Shown: piece by piece, positions 55,434 through 63,304 of the stretch
Numbering within the stretch: the stretch's first letter is position 1
Layout of the letters: the number at the start of each line of letters is the position of its first letter
Assembly (NCBI GenBank): GCA_041688815.1
Contig: JBDNHK010000100.1
Span: 26,971-90,970 of the forward strand
Direction of reading: 5' to 3'
Length of the DNA stretch: 64,000 nucleotides
Origin: Rhabdothermincola_A sp041688815
Lineage (GTDB): Bacteria; Actinomycetota; Acidimicrobiia; Acidimicrobiales; Acidimicrobilacustridaceae
Made by a program: the position numbers and the translations under genes
The notes under the pieces: generated by a model
Told to the model about the DNA's origin: nothing
The model's input: the letters and a program-made list of their open reading frames with translations, nothing else
Database searches by the model: none

Positions 55434-56228
55434 TTGCCGCGTGTCGTGACCGCTCGCGGGTGCTGCGGAGGTGTCGGTCGGGCGGTGGTGGTGCTGGTCG
55501 GGGTGGCGATGGCGCTCGTGCTCGTCGGGTGCCAGATGCAGGTCGACACCACCGTGGTGGTCGAAGAGGACGGTTCGGGCCGGGTGATCCAGACCGTCGG
55601 GCTCGATCCTGCTGCACTGGCTCGCATCGGCGACCTCGACCGTCAGGTGGTCCTCGACGACCTGCGGGCCGCGGGGTGGACGGTCGGCGCGCCGGTGCAG
55701 GAGGGCGACACCACCTGGGTGCGGGCCCATCGCGCCGTGGCCGACACCACCGAGCTGGCGGCGGTGGTCAGCCAACTGAACGGACCGGGGGGACCGTTTC
55801 TCGACATCGCCGCCGGCCAACGTGACGGGTTCCTCGAACGGGTCACGGAGTTCAACGCCACCTACGACCTGACCAAGGGTCCAGGGCTGTTCAGCGACCC
55901 CGATCTCGATGCCGTGGCCGGCAACCCGTTCGGGACCCTGTTGGCCGAGATCGCCGCCGAGGAGGGTCGACCGGTGACGGAGATGGTCGACTTCTCGGCC
56001 ACGGTCGAGCTGCCAGGGGGGTTCAGCCAGTCGTGGACCCCGGCGTTCGCCGACCCTGCGCCGACGGCGATCGCCGCCAAGAGCACGGAGAGCAAGCTGC
56101 CGCAACGCCTGGTGCAGTTCGGCGTGGCTCTGGTGCTGCTGGGCACGGTTCTGTTCGGCTGGTGGGCCTGGGCCACCCGCCGCCGGCGTTCGCGCCGGGT
56201 GATCGCCGGACGCGGACACGGACGCTGA
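55434..56228 (+). CDS. LppM-like (DUF3153) lipoprotein
   Basis: A 264-residue lipoprotein. The signal peptide ends in the lipobox LVLVGC with Cys33. The mature start CQMQVDTTVVVEEDGSGRV and an internal FSATVELPGGF follow the LppM/DUF3153 pattern, and a C-terminal membrane helix (VQFGVALVLLGTVLFGWWAW) ends in a basic tail. Mycobacterial LppM affects surface lipids and host interaction; the role here is unknown. The start may be TTG 55434 or GTG 55446. It lies between the clpC terminator and radA. Confidence 0.75.
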   Translation: MPRVVTARGCCGGVGRAVVVLVGVAMALVLVGCQMQVDTTVVVEEDGSGRVIQTVGLDPAALARIGDLDRQVVLDDLRAAGWTVGAPVQEGDTTWVRAHRAVADTTELAAVVSQLNGPGGPFLDIAAGQRDGFLERVTEFNATYDLTKGPGLFSDPDLDAVAGNPFGTLLAEIAAEEGRPVTEMVDFSATVELPGGFSQSWTPAFADPAPTAIAAKSTESKLPQRLVQFGVALVLLGTVLFGWWAWATRRRRSRRVIAGRGHGR

Positions 56229-56356
56229 TGGTCGCGACGACGAGCCCGGGCGCCTCCGACATCGATCGGTCGGGAGGAAGCGGCGGGCTCGCTCCCTTCT
56301 TGGTGGCGTGGCACGCTGACAGGGTGGAGTCGGGCCTGGCTGTCGCACCCGATGCC

Positions 56357-56362
56357 TAGGGT
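56357..56362 (+). promoter_or_regulatory. Putative -10 box of radA
   Basis: TAGGGT lies 7 bases before ATG 56370 and supports that start as leaderless. Confidence 0.45.
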
Positions 56363-56369
56363 GGCGGTC

Positions 56370-57857
56370 ATGGCCAGAGCCCGTTCGTTGTTCCGCTGTC
56401 ACGGGTGTGGCGGCACCGCTCCCAAGTGGGTGGGGCGGTGCCCGTCGTGTGAGGCCTGGAACACGCTGGTGGAGGAGGCCGACGTGCCTGTATCGGCGGC
56501 CGTGGCCGGGCGGGCCGCCCCTGTCGGGCGGCCCGTGTCCATCTCCGAGGTCGACGTCGACCAGTGGCATGCCCGCCTCACCGGTATCGCCGAGCTCGAC
56601 CGCGTGTTGGGCGGGGGGCTGGTGCCCGGGTCGGTAACCCTCCTCGGCGGCGAGCCGGGCATCGGCAAGTCCACGCTTTTGCTGCAGGCCATGGCGTCGG
56701 TGGCCGCCGACGGCGCCCGGGTTCTCTACGTGTCGGCCGAGGAGTCCACCCAGCAGGTCAGGGTCCGGGCCGAGCGCCTGGGCGCGCTCACGCCGTCGCT
56801 GTTCCTGGCTTCGGAGACCGCGCTGCCCCACATCGTGGGCTTCCTCGACGAGGTGCAACCCGAGCTGCTGGTGGTCGATTCGATCCAGGCGGTCTACGAC
56901 CCCGAGCTCGGCTCGACGCCCGGGTCGGTGTCGCAGGTACGCGATTGTGCGGCCCGCCTGGTCGGACAGGCCAAGGCCCGAGGCTTGGCCACGGTGCTGG
57001 TGGGCCACGTCACGAAGGAGGGCGGCCTGGCCGGTCCCCGGGTGCTCGAGCACGTGGTCGACACCGTGCTGGCCTTCGAGGGCGAACGGCACCACGCCCT
57101 GCGTCTGCTGCGGGCGGTGAAGCACCGCTTCGGGGCCACCGACCAGCTTGGCCTGTTCGAGATGACCGGCGACGGGCTGGTGGGCGTACCCGACCCCAGC
57201 CGGCTGTTCCTGGCCGACCGCCGCAAGGGGGTGTCGGGGTCCGTCGTGGTGCCCACCATGGACGGGCATCGTCCCCTCCTGGTGGAGCTCCAGGCCCTGG
57301 TCACCGCCACCACGCTCCCGAGCCCTCGCCGCTCCGCCCAGGGTCTCGACGCCGGCCGCCTGTCGCTGCTGCTCGCCGTGCTGGCCGAACGCGGTGGGTT
57401 GCGCTTCGGCGCCACCGACGTCTACGCCCTGGCCGTCGGCGGTGTGAAGGTCACCGAGCCGGGTGCCGACCTCGGGCTGGCTCTGGCCCTGGCCTCCGCC
57501 CTCACCGGCGATGCCGTGCCCGCCGATCTCGTGGTGTGCGGCGAAGTGGGCCTCGGGGGCGAGTTGCGTCAGGTCTCGCAGTGCGAGCGGCGCGTGGCCG
57601 AGGCCGCTCGACTGGGTTTCTCTCGCGCCATGGTCCCGCGCCTCTCGCCCCCGATGCCCGATCACATCGAGCTCCTACGGGTCGACACCCTGGCCGAGGC
57701 TGTAGCTGCGGTCGGCCTGGATGGCCGGGCGCAGTCGGGGTCGGTCGGCCCGGCCCGCGCCGGCGCGCCGCGACTTCGGCCCGTGGCCGCTCACGACATC
57801 CCGGACCGGGTGCCCGACGAGTTGTTGGGCGGCCAGGGGGGCGAGCCCTCCTTCTGA
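56370..57857 (+). CDS. radA: DNA repair protein RadA
   Basis: Branch-migration helicase of homologous recombination. The 495 residues show the zinc finger CHGCGG...CPSC at the N-terminus, the RecA-like core with Walker A GGEPGIGKSTLLLQ, and a C-terminal Lon-protease-like domain. The RadA-specific KNRFG motif appears as KHRFG. ATG 56370 is preferred over an upstream in-frame ATG (56352) because MARARSLFRC is the family N-terminus and TAGGGT stands 7 bases before it. Confidence 0.94.
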   Translation: MARARSLFRCHGCGGTAPKWVGRCPSCEAWNTLVEEADVPVSAAVAGRAAPVGRPVSISEVDVDQWHARLTGIAELDRVLGGGLVPGSVTLLGGEPGIGKSTLLLQAMASVAADGARVLYVSAEESTQQVRVRAERLGALTPSLFLASETALPHIVGFLDEVQPELLVVDSIQAVYDPELGSTPGSVSQVRDCAARLVGQAKARGLATVLVGHVTKEGGLAGPRVLEHVVDTVLAFEGERHHALRLLRAVKHRFGATDQLGLFEMTGDGLVGVPDPSRLFLADRRKGVSGSVVVPTMDGHRPLLVELQALVTATTLPSPRRSAQGLDAGRLSLLLAVLAERGGLRFGATDVYALAVGGVKVTEPGADLGLALALASALTGDAVPADLVVCGEVGLGGELRQVSQCERRVAEAARLGFSRAMVPRLSPPMPDHIELLRVDTLAEAVAAVGLDGRAQSGSVGPARAGAPRLRPVAAHDIPDRVPDELLGGQGGEPSF

Positions 57858-57953
57858 GCATTCGGCCGATCCGTGCGTTGGAGCTGATCCGGGGCGGATG
57901 GGGCTTGTTCTGGTGCCGGCGGCTCTACCGGTTCCGGCGATGGCGACGCGGCC

Positions 57954-57959
57954 TAGGAT
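57954..57959 (+). promoter_or_regulatory. Putative -10 box of disA
   Basis: TAGGAT lies 6 bases before the disA ATG with no Shine-Dalgarno. Confidence 0.45.
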
Positions 57960-57965
57960 CCTGCG

Positions 57966-59042
57966 ATGCCACGGCGACGGAGTGAGGCGATGCTGGCGGC
58001 CCTGGCGGCCGTGGCCCCGGGCCGGCCCCTACGCGAGGGCCTCGACCGGATCTTGCAGTCCGGCATGGGCGCCCTGATCGTCGTCGGCGACGGGCCCGAG
58101 GTCCTCAACATCTGCTCCGGCGGGTTTCTGCTCGACGCCGCCTTCAGCCCGCAGCGCCTGTCGGAACTGGCCAAGATGGACGGCGCCATCGTGCTCGCCC
58201 CCGACGCCAGCCGCATCGCCCGGGCCAACGTGCACCTGGTGCCGAACCCGAATGTGCCCACCTCCGAGACCGGCACCCGCCACCGCACCGCCGAACGGGT
58301 GGCCCGTTCGATCAACCTGCCCGTGATCTCGGTGTCGGAGGACATGTCGATCATCGCCGTCTACTGCGGGGACCAGAAGCAGCAGCTCGTGCCCATCCCC
58401 CGGCTGCTCGACCGGGCCACACAGGCCCTGCGCACCCTCGAGCGCTACAAGGACCGCCTGCTCGAGGTGTCGCAGAACCTGTCGGCGCTCGAGGTCGAGG
58501 ACCTCGTCACCCTGCGCGACGTCGTGATGTTGCTGCAGCGAACCGAGATGGTGCTGCGCATCGCCGAGGAGATCGAGCTCGACATCGTGGAGCTGGGTGT
58601 CGACGGCCGGCTGGTGCGCCTCCAGCTGGAGGAGGTGCTGGCCGGGGTCGAGGACGAGCGTCGCCTCGTGGTGGCCGACTACCTCCACGAGGAGAACGAC
58701 TGGCACCTCGAGGAGGCCATGGCCGGTCTGGCCCGCCTCGACACCGAGCACCTGCTCGACATGAAGGCCGTGGCCGAGGTGCTGCACCTGCCGTCGGGTG
58801 TGACCGCCGACCTCGACGGGTCGGTGGAGCCGAAGGGGCACCGCCTCCTGGCCCGCATCCCCCGTCTGCCCGAGGGCGTGATCGACCGCATCGTCGAGCG
58901 CTTCGGCACCCTTTCCACCATCATGCGCGCCACCATCGGCGACCTCGAGAAGGTCGAGGGCGTGGGCGACCAGTGGGCCCGGGCCATCAAGGAGGGCCTG
59001 TCCCGCCTGGCCGAGGCCAGCATCCTCGACCACTACAGCTGA
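57966..59042 (+). CDS. disA: DNA integrity scanning diadenylate cyclase
   Basis: Makes c-di-AMP from two ATP and scans DNA for branched structures. The 358-residue protein has the DAC domain with MDGAIVLAPD (DGA motif) and GTRHRTAER (RHR motif), a long helical spine and a C-terminal helix-hairpin-helix domain (IGDLEKVEGVGDQWARAIKEG). The stop overlaps the start of the dienelactone hydrolase gene (TGATG), so the two are coupled. Confidence 0.96.
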   Translation: MPRRRSEAMLAALAAVAPGRPLREGLDRILQSGMGALIVVGDGPEVLNICSGGFLLDAAFSPQRLSELAKMDGAIVLAPDASRIARANVHLVPNPNVPTSETGTRHRTAERVARSINLPVISVSEDMSIIAVYCGDQKQQLVPIPRLLDRATQALRTLERYKDRLLEVSQNLSALEVEDLVTLRDVVMLLQRTEMVLRIAEEIELDIVELGVDGRLVRLQLEEVLAGVEDERRLVVADYLHEENDWHLEEAMAGLARLDTEHLLDMKAVAEVLHLPSGVTADLDGSVEPKGHRLLARIPRLPEGVIDRIVERFGTLSTIMRATIGDLEKVEGVGDQWARAIKEGLSRLAEASILDHYS

Positions 59043-59701
59043 TGCGCATCACCCTGCCGTCTGGTTCTGCGGCGGCGTTCGCCCGGCCGGAGAGCGGGGA
59101 GCCCGCACGGGGGCTGGTGGTGGCCCCCGACATCATGGGCCTTCGGCCGCTGTTCGACGACATGGTGGACCGGCTCGCCGCCGACACCGGTTGGGCGGTC
59201 TGCGCGCCCGAACCGTTCGCCGGCTACGAGGACTGGACGATCGAGGAGAGGTTGAACGGCGGCGTGGCCCGGATCGGTGACGAGCGGATCCTGGGTGACC
59301 TCGTGGCTGCGGCCGACGCCACGGGATGTGCGACGGTCGGCGTGCTCGGCTTCTGCATGGGGGGCATGTTCACGTTCAAGGCGGCCGCGACGGGCCGCTT
59401 CCACCGGGCCGTCGGCTTCTACGGGATGATCCGCCTGCCCGAACCGTGGAAGGGCCCGGCGTTGTCCGAGCCGCTCGACGCCCTGGCCCATCCGGAGCGG
59501 TGCCCCACCATGGCCATCGTCGGCACCGCCGACCCGTACACCCCGCCCCAGGACGTTTCCGACGCCGAGGCCCATGGCACGGTGGTGGTGCGCTACCAGG
59601 GCGCCGACCACGGGTTCGTGCACGACCCCTCGCGGCCGGCCCACCGGGCCGACGATGCCGCCGACGCCTGGCGAAAAGCTCTGGCCTTCTTGTCGGCCTG
59701 A
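59042..59701 (+). CDS. Dienelactone hydrolase family protein
   Basis: A 219-residue alpha/beta hydrolase with a Cys nucleophile in GFCMGGMFTF, an Asp in GTADPYTPP and the His in YQGADHGFVHD. These three positions define the dienelactone hydrolase triad. The substrate is not indicated. Its ATG overlaps the disA stop. Confidence 0.85.
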   Translation: MRITLPSGSAAAFARPESGEPARGLVVAPDIMGLRPLFDDMVDRLAADTGWAVCAPEPFAGYEDWTIEERLNGGVARIGDERILGDLVAAADATGCATVGVLGFCMGGMFTFKAAATGRFHRAVGFYGMIRLPEPWKGPALSEPLDALAHPERCPTMAIVGTADPYTPPQDVSDAEAHGTVVVRYQGADHGFVHDPSRPAHRADDAADAWRKALAFLSA

Positions 59702-59709
59702 ACGTCGCC

Positions 59710-59735
59710 CGCCTACCCGAGGGCGGGAGCAGGGG
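59710..59735. repeat. 26-bp repeat, copy A (end of methyltransferase gene)
   Basis: This copy matches 60364-60389 at 25 of 26 bases. Both copies cover the last codons and stop of a minus-strand gene, giving both proteins the ending PAPALG. Confidence 0.85.
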
Positions 59736-60363
59736 CGGACCCGTCAGGGTTGGACGACGACCGTGATGGCGACGGGCGCTTCAGCTCCAGCCTGACGGCA
59801 TCGGTACCGGGTCCCAGCGGCTCGGCGTGGCGTTCGAGGATCTCGAGATCACCGACCAGGGCGTCGATCACCTCGGCGGAGAGCGGCCACGGCGGGCCAC
59901 CGATGGCAGGGTCGCCGGTGATGGCGATGACCAGGAGCGTGCCGCCCGGCGCCACGAACGATCGGACGGCCTCCGCTGCCTTGATCTCGCGGTCGGGGGA
60001 GATCGACTGCACGGTGAAGACCTCGACGACCAGATCGAAGGCGTCGGCCCAGGTGGCCGGCGCATCGAGGAGGTCGGCGACATGCCACGCGACGGGCACT
60101 CCGGGGTGGCGCCGTCGGGCCCAGTCGACGGCTGTTGCGGCGCCGTCGAAGGCGGTCACGTCGAACGCTTTGGCGGCCAGGGCGGCGGCGTCGTCGCCGA
60201 GTCCGGCGGCAACCACCAGGGCCTTGGCTCCGGGCCGGTCCTCGAGGCGCTCGAACCAGGCGTCGAACAATGGTCGAGAGGCGGCGGCCTGCCAGGGGAC
60301 GGCTGTCTCGTCGCCGCCGGCGCCGGCGTAGACCTGATCGAAGAACCCGTCGGGACCGGCCAC
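59713..60363 (-). CDS. Class I SAM-dependent methyltransferase
   Basis: A 216-residue Rossmann-fold methyltransferase: motif I VVAAGLGDDAAALA, acidic FDVTAFDGAATAV, post-I VADLLDAP and motif IV/V FDLVVEVFTVQSI, then GGTLLVIAIT. It resembles the thiopurine/small-molecule methyltransferase group. The GTG at 60363 is 3 bases after the P450 stop, so it is probably cotranscribed with it. Its C-terminal codons are a near copy of the P450 end. Confidence 0.8.
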   Translation of the reverse strand: MAGPDGFFDQVYAGAGGDETAVPWQAAASRPLFDAWFERLEDRPGAKALVVAAGLGDDAAALAAKAFDVTAFDGAATAVDWARRRHPGVPVAWHVADLLDAPATWADAFDLVVEVFTVQSISPDREIKAAEAVRSFVAPGGTLLVIAITGDPAIGGPPWPLSAEVIDALVGDLEILERHAEPLGPGTDAVRLELKRPSPSRSSSNPDGSAPAPALG

Positions 60364-60389
60364 CGCCTACCCGAGAGCGGGAGCAGGGG
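60364..60389. repeat. 26-bp repeat, copy B (end of P450 gene)
   Basis: The partner of 59710-59735, with one mismatch. It covers the stop codon and last codons of the P450 gene. Confidence 0.85.
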
Positions 60390-61674
60390 TGAAGGCGACG
60401 GGCATGTGCTTGATGCCGTCGATCAGGTTCATGCGCAGGCGTGAGGCCGGTCCCGCGAGCTCGATGTCGGGAACCCGGCGGGCCAGCTCCTCGAACATCA
60501 CCCTGATCTCGAGGCGGGCCAGGTTGGCGCCGAGACAGAAGTGGGGGCCACCGGCGCCGAAGGCCACGTGGTGGTTGGGGGTGCGGGCGATGTCGAACTC
60601 GTCGGCGGTGGGGCCGAACTCTTCCTCGTCGCGGTTGGCCGACGGGTACCAGAGCACGACCTTCTCGCCCGCGGCGATGGCCTGCCCACCGAGCTCGGTG
60701 TCGGCGGTGGCGGTGCGGCGAAAGAAGTTGACCGGGCTGGTCCAGCGCAGGATCTCGTCGACCATGGTGTCGGCCAGCTCGGGGTGGGCGATCCAGCGCT
60801 CCCACTGGTCGCGGTGCTCCATGAAAGCGATGAGGCCCTTGGAGATGGCGTTGCGGGTGGTCTCGTTGCCGGCGACGACGAGCAGGGCGAAGAAGAGGTC
60901 GCGCTCGAGGTCGGTGAGCTCGGCGGTGCTGCCGTCCTCCATCGTCACTTGGGCGTCGGTGAGCTTGGTCCAGACGTCCTCGCGTGGGTTGGCTCGCTTG
61001 TCGTCGCTCATCTCGTTGGCGTAGATCGCCATCTCCATGATGACGTTGGCGTAATCCGAACCCATCTCCTCGGCCGGGCCCCCGGAGCCGTACTCACTGT
61101 CCTGGCTGCCGATCATCCGGTTACTCCAGTCGAACAGCCGGCCGCGGTCGTCGGCGGGGACGCCGATGATCTCGGCGATGGCGAGTAGTGGCAGTTCGGC
61201 CGACACGTCGACGACGAAGTCGCACTCGCCGGCGGGGGTGACGCGGTCGAGCACGGCGTTGGTCTTCTGGCGCAGCGCCTCTTCGAGGCGGCGGATCATG
61301 CGGGGCGTGAAACCGGAGTTGACCAGTTTGCGGTACCGGGTGTGCTGGGGCGGGTCGGTGCTCACCATCATGAGGCCGGGGCCGAGCTCGGGCGGCTGGT
61401 CGGTGAGGGCGATGCCGCCGGCGCCGTCGCGACCCGGCCCGGTCTGGTGGCTGTAGAGCAGGCCGGCCTTGTGCACTTTGGTGACGTGGCGATGGGAGCT
61501 GACCAACCAGAAGTCCTCACCGTCGCTCCCGGGGGTGCCGGGGTGACGGTAGACGGGCGCCTCACGGCGGAGGCGGTCGAACCACTCGGTGGGGTACCGC
61601 TCGGCGAACACGTCGAGGTCGGTCACGTCGATGTCGTCGAGGCTCACCTCGGACTCGTCGGTCACGTCGGTCAT
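60367..61674 (-). CDS. Cytochrome P450
   Basis: A 435-residue heme monooxygenase. The oxygen-binding I-helix motif is VVAGNETTRNA, the K-helix ExxR is in EILRWTS, and the heme loop is FGAGGPHFCLGANLA with the ligand Cys380. It resembles actinobacterial steroid or fatty-acid hydroxylating P450s (CYP125/142-like), but the substrate is not determined. No ferredoxin gene is adjacent. The thioesterase upstream and methyltransferase downstream lie on the same strand. Confidence 0.93.
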   Translation of the reverse strand: MTDVTDESEVSLDDIDVTDLDVFAERYPTEWFDRLRREAPVYRHPGTPGSDGEDFWLVSSHRHVTKVHKAGLLYSHQTGPGRDGAGGIALTDQPPELGPGLMMVSTDPPQHTRYRKLVNSGFTPRMIRRLEEALRQKTNAVLDRVTPAGECDFVVDVSAELPLLAIAEIIGVPADDRGRLFDWSNRMIGSQDSEYGSGGPAEEMGSDYANVIMEMAIYANEMSDDKRANPREDVWTKLTDAQVTMEDGSTAELTDLERDLFFALLVVAGNETTRNAISKGLIAFMEHRDQWERWIAHPELADTMVDEILRWTSPVNFFRRTATADTELGGQAIAAGEKVVLWYPSANRDEEEFGPTADEFDIARTPNHHVAFGAGGPHFCLGANLARLEIRVMFEELARRVPDIELAGPASRLRMNLIDGIKHMPVAFTPAPALG

Positions 61675-61797
61675 GAGGGCTCCTCGGGTCGGGCGGTTGC
61701 GAAGGATCAGTCTTGCCGCTGGTGCCGCGCCATGCCGATCATCGTGGTGTGGATCACCCGCCCCTCTTTCGTAGAGGTCGGGAGGGTGGCCTCGACG

Positions 61798-62598
61798 TCA
61801 GGAGTGGACGTAGCGGGTCTGGCGACTGATCGCCAGCAGCTCGCCGGCGTCGGTCCAGATCTCGACGTCCTCGTCGACGAAGCCACCGGTCGAGCCCCTG
61901 GTGCTGAGGGCGACGAGCAGCGGCGTGCCCGGCGGGAGATCGGCTCGGGGGAGCCCGGTGCGGGCGTGGTAAGTGAGGTCGACCGACTGGGAGACCACGC
62001 CGGTGCCGGGGGGCCACAGTTGATAGATGACGGGCGGCCACAGGTCGGCCAGGAGGCCGAGGTAGCGGTGGTCCACGATCTCGGGCGTGCGGGGCACCAC
62101 CCAACCGCCCACCCGGGCGGTTCCTCCTCCGCCGACGTCGTGGATCCGCGGGTGGAGGTGGAAGTGGTCGAACGTCGGTACCGGGAACGGCGGTTCGGGC
62201 GCGACCTCGTTTGGCTCGAGGGGGCTGACCGCGGGCGGCGTGGCGACGACGAGCTCGGCGATGGGTCGGCGGGTGGCGAAAGAGGCCAGCACCAGTCCGG
62301 CCATGCGCCCACCGGACCAGAGCCGGGCGGTGGCGTTGGCCATGGTGTGCCCTCGACGTTCGACCGTGACCTCGGCCCGGAAGGGACCGTCGACGAAGGG
62401 CTTCATGTAGTGCAGCGAGCAGTGCTGAATGCCCATCGCCGGATCGCCGAGTTCGAGGTCGAGGGCGGTCATGGCCAGGGCCATCACGTAGCCGCCGTGC
62501 TGGGCGCCCACTCCCCACCAGATCCGGCCGCACTCACGCTCGTAGGCGCCGTCGCCGAGCGGGGTGAGCTGGCATTCCTGGTCGAGCAGTGCGGTCAT
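61798..62598 (-). CDS. Acyl-CoA thioesterase-like (double hot-dog) protein
   Basis: A 266-residue double hot-dog protein: CGRIWWGVGAQHGGYVMALAM, then HCSLHYMKPFVDGPFRAEV, and in the second half SVDLTYHARTG and STRGSTGGFVDEDVEIW. This is the layout of TesB-like thioesterases acting on acyl-CoA. It lies 123 bases upstream of the P450 gene on the same strand. Confidence 0.82.
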   Translation of the reverse strand: MTALLDQECQLTPLGDGAYERECGRIWWGVGAQHGGYVMALAMTALDLELGDPAMGIQHCSLHYMKPFVDGPFRAEVTVERRGHTMANATARLWSGGRMAGLVLASFATRRPIAELVVATPPAVSPLEPNEVAPEPPFPVPTFDHFHLHPRIHDVGGGGTARVGGWVVPRTPEIVDHRYLGLLADLWPPVIYQLWPPGTGVVSQSVDLTYHARTGLPRADLPPGTPLLVALSTRGSTGGFVDEDVEIWTDAGELLAISRQTRYVHS

Positions 62599-62689
62599 CG
62601 ACGTTGCCTACCACGGGCGGCGGTCACGTCGGGGACGAGCCGAGTCTCCGGTACTCCCGAGTACTCGCCCTGGTCGTCGTGACGCTCAG

Positions 62690-63304
62690 CTACTTCGCGT
62701 AAGCGGCGGCGGAGATGCGATCAGCCAGGAAGGTGGCTTCTGCTTCGTTGGATCCGGCGTTGATCTGGATCTGGTCGGCCTCGAACGCCGAGGTCTGCAC
62801 AACCGGGGCGGTCAGTACCTTGCCGTCGAGAACGATCGCCGCTTGGCCTGAAGGGCAGCTGGTTGCCCGCTCGAAACAGGAGGCGGCAAGTCGGTTGAAG
62901 GCTCCGATGCCGGTGTCATCGTCGGCCAGAAGGAGGTTGACGGTCCACCCTTGCTGTCCTCTCACCGCGGTCGCTCGCACGACCCCGGTGCCGTCGAGCG
63001 CAGATGGCCCGAGGTCACCGGGTTCTGGCAGGCCTTCCGGGCCCGGTCCTTGTGCGTTGGAGGTGAGCACCGGACGAAAGGTCAACGACTCGGCTGGCGC
63101 TGTTCCCTTGCCGTCGAGTCGGGTGGGTACCTGCGAGGTCGTAGGGAAGGAGGCCACGGGCTCGGGGTCGGTGGTGCTGGCGGTGGACCCGCAGGCTGTC
63201 GGGAGCATCAACACTGCGAGAGCCAGGGTGGCGAGGGTGCAATGGGATCGGAGCCTCGACGACGTTCTTCCTTCGCGTCGCGCGAACTCGACTATCTGCA
63301 ACAT
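62690..63304 (-). CDS. Lipoprotein with a SecD P1-head-like domain
   Basis: A 204-residue exported protein. The signal peptide ends in the lipobox MLPTAC. A Ser/Thr/Pro-rich linker follows, and the C-terminal 90 residues (GWTVNLLLADDD, FNRLAASCFE, then QAAIVLDGKVLTAPVVQT) match the pattern of the P1 head subdomain of SecD. A real SecD would have membrane helices, and none are present here. The ATG at 63304 is preceded by a G-rich GGGGGGAA. It lies in frame downstream of the HNH reading frame. Confidence 0.75.
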   Translation of the reverse strand: MLQIVEFARREGRTSSRLRSHCTLATLALAVLMLPTACGSTASTTDPEPVASFPTTSQVPTRLDGKGTAPAESLTFRPVLTSNAQGPGPEGLPEPGDLGPSALDGTGVVRATAVRGQQGWTVNLLLADDDTGIGAFNRLAASCFERATSCPSGQAAIVLDGKVLTAPVVQTSAFEADQIQINAGSNEAEATFLADRISAAAYAK

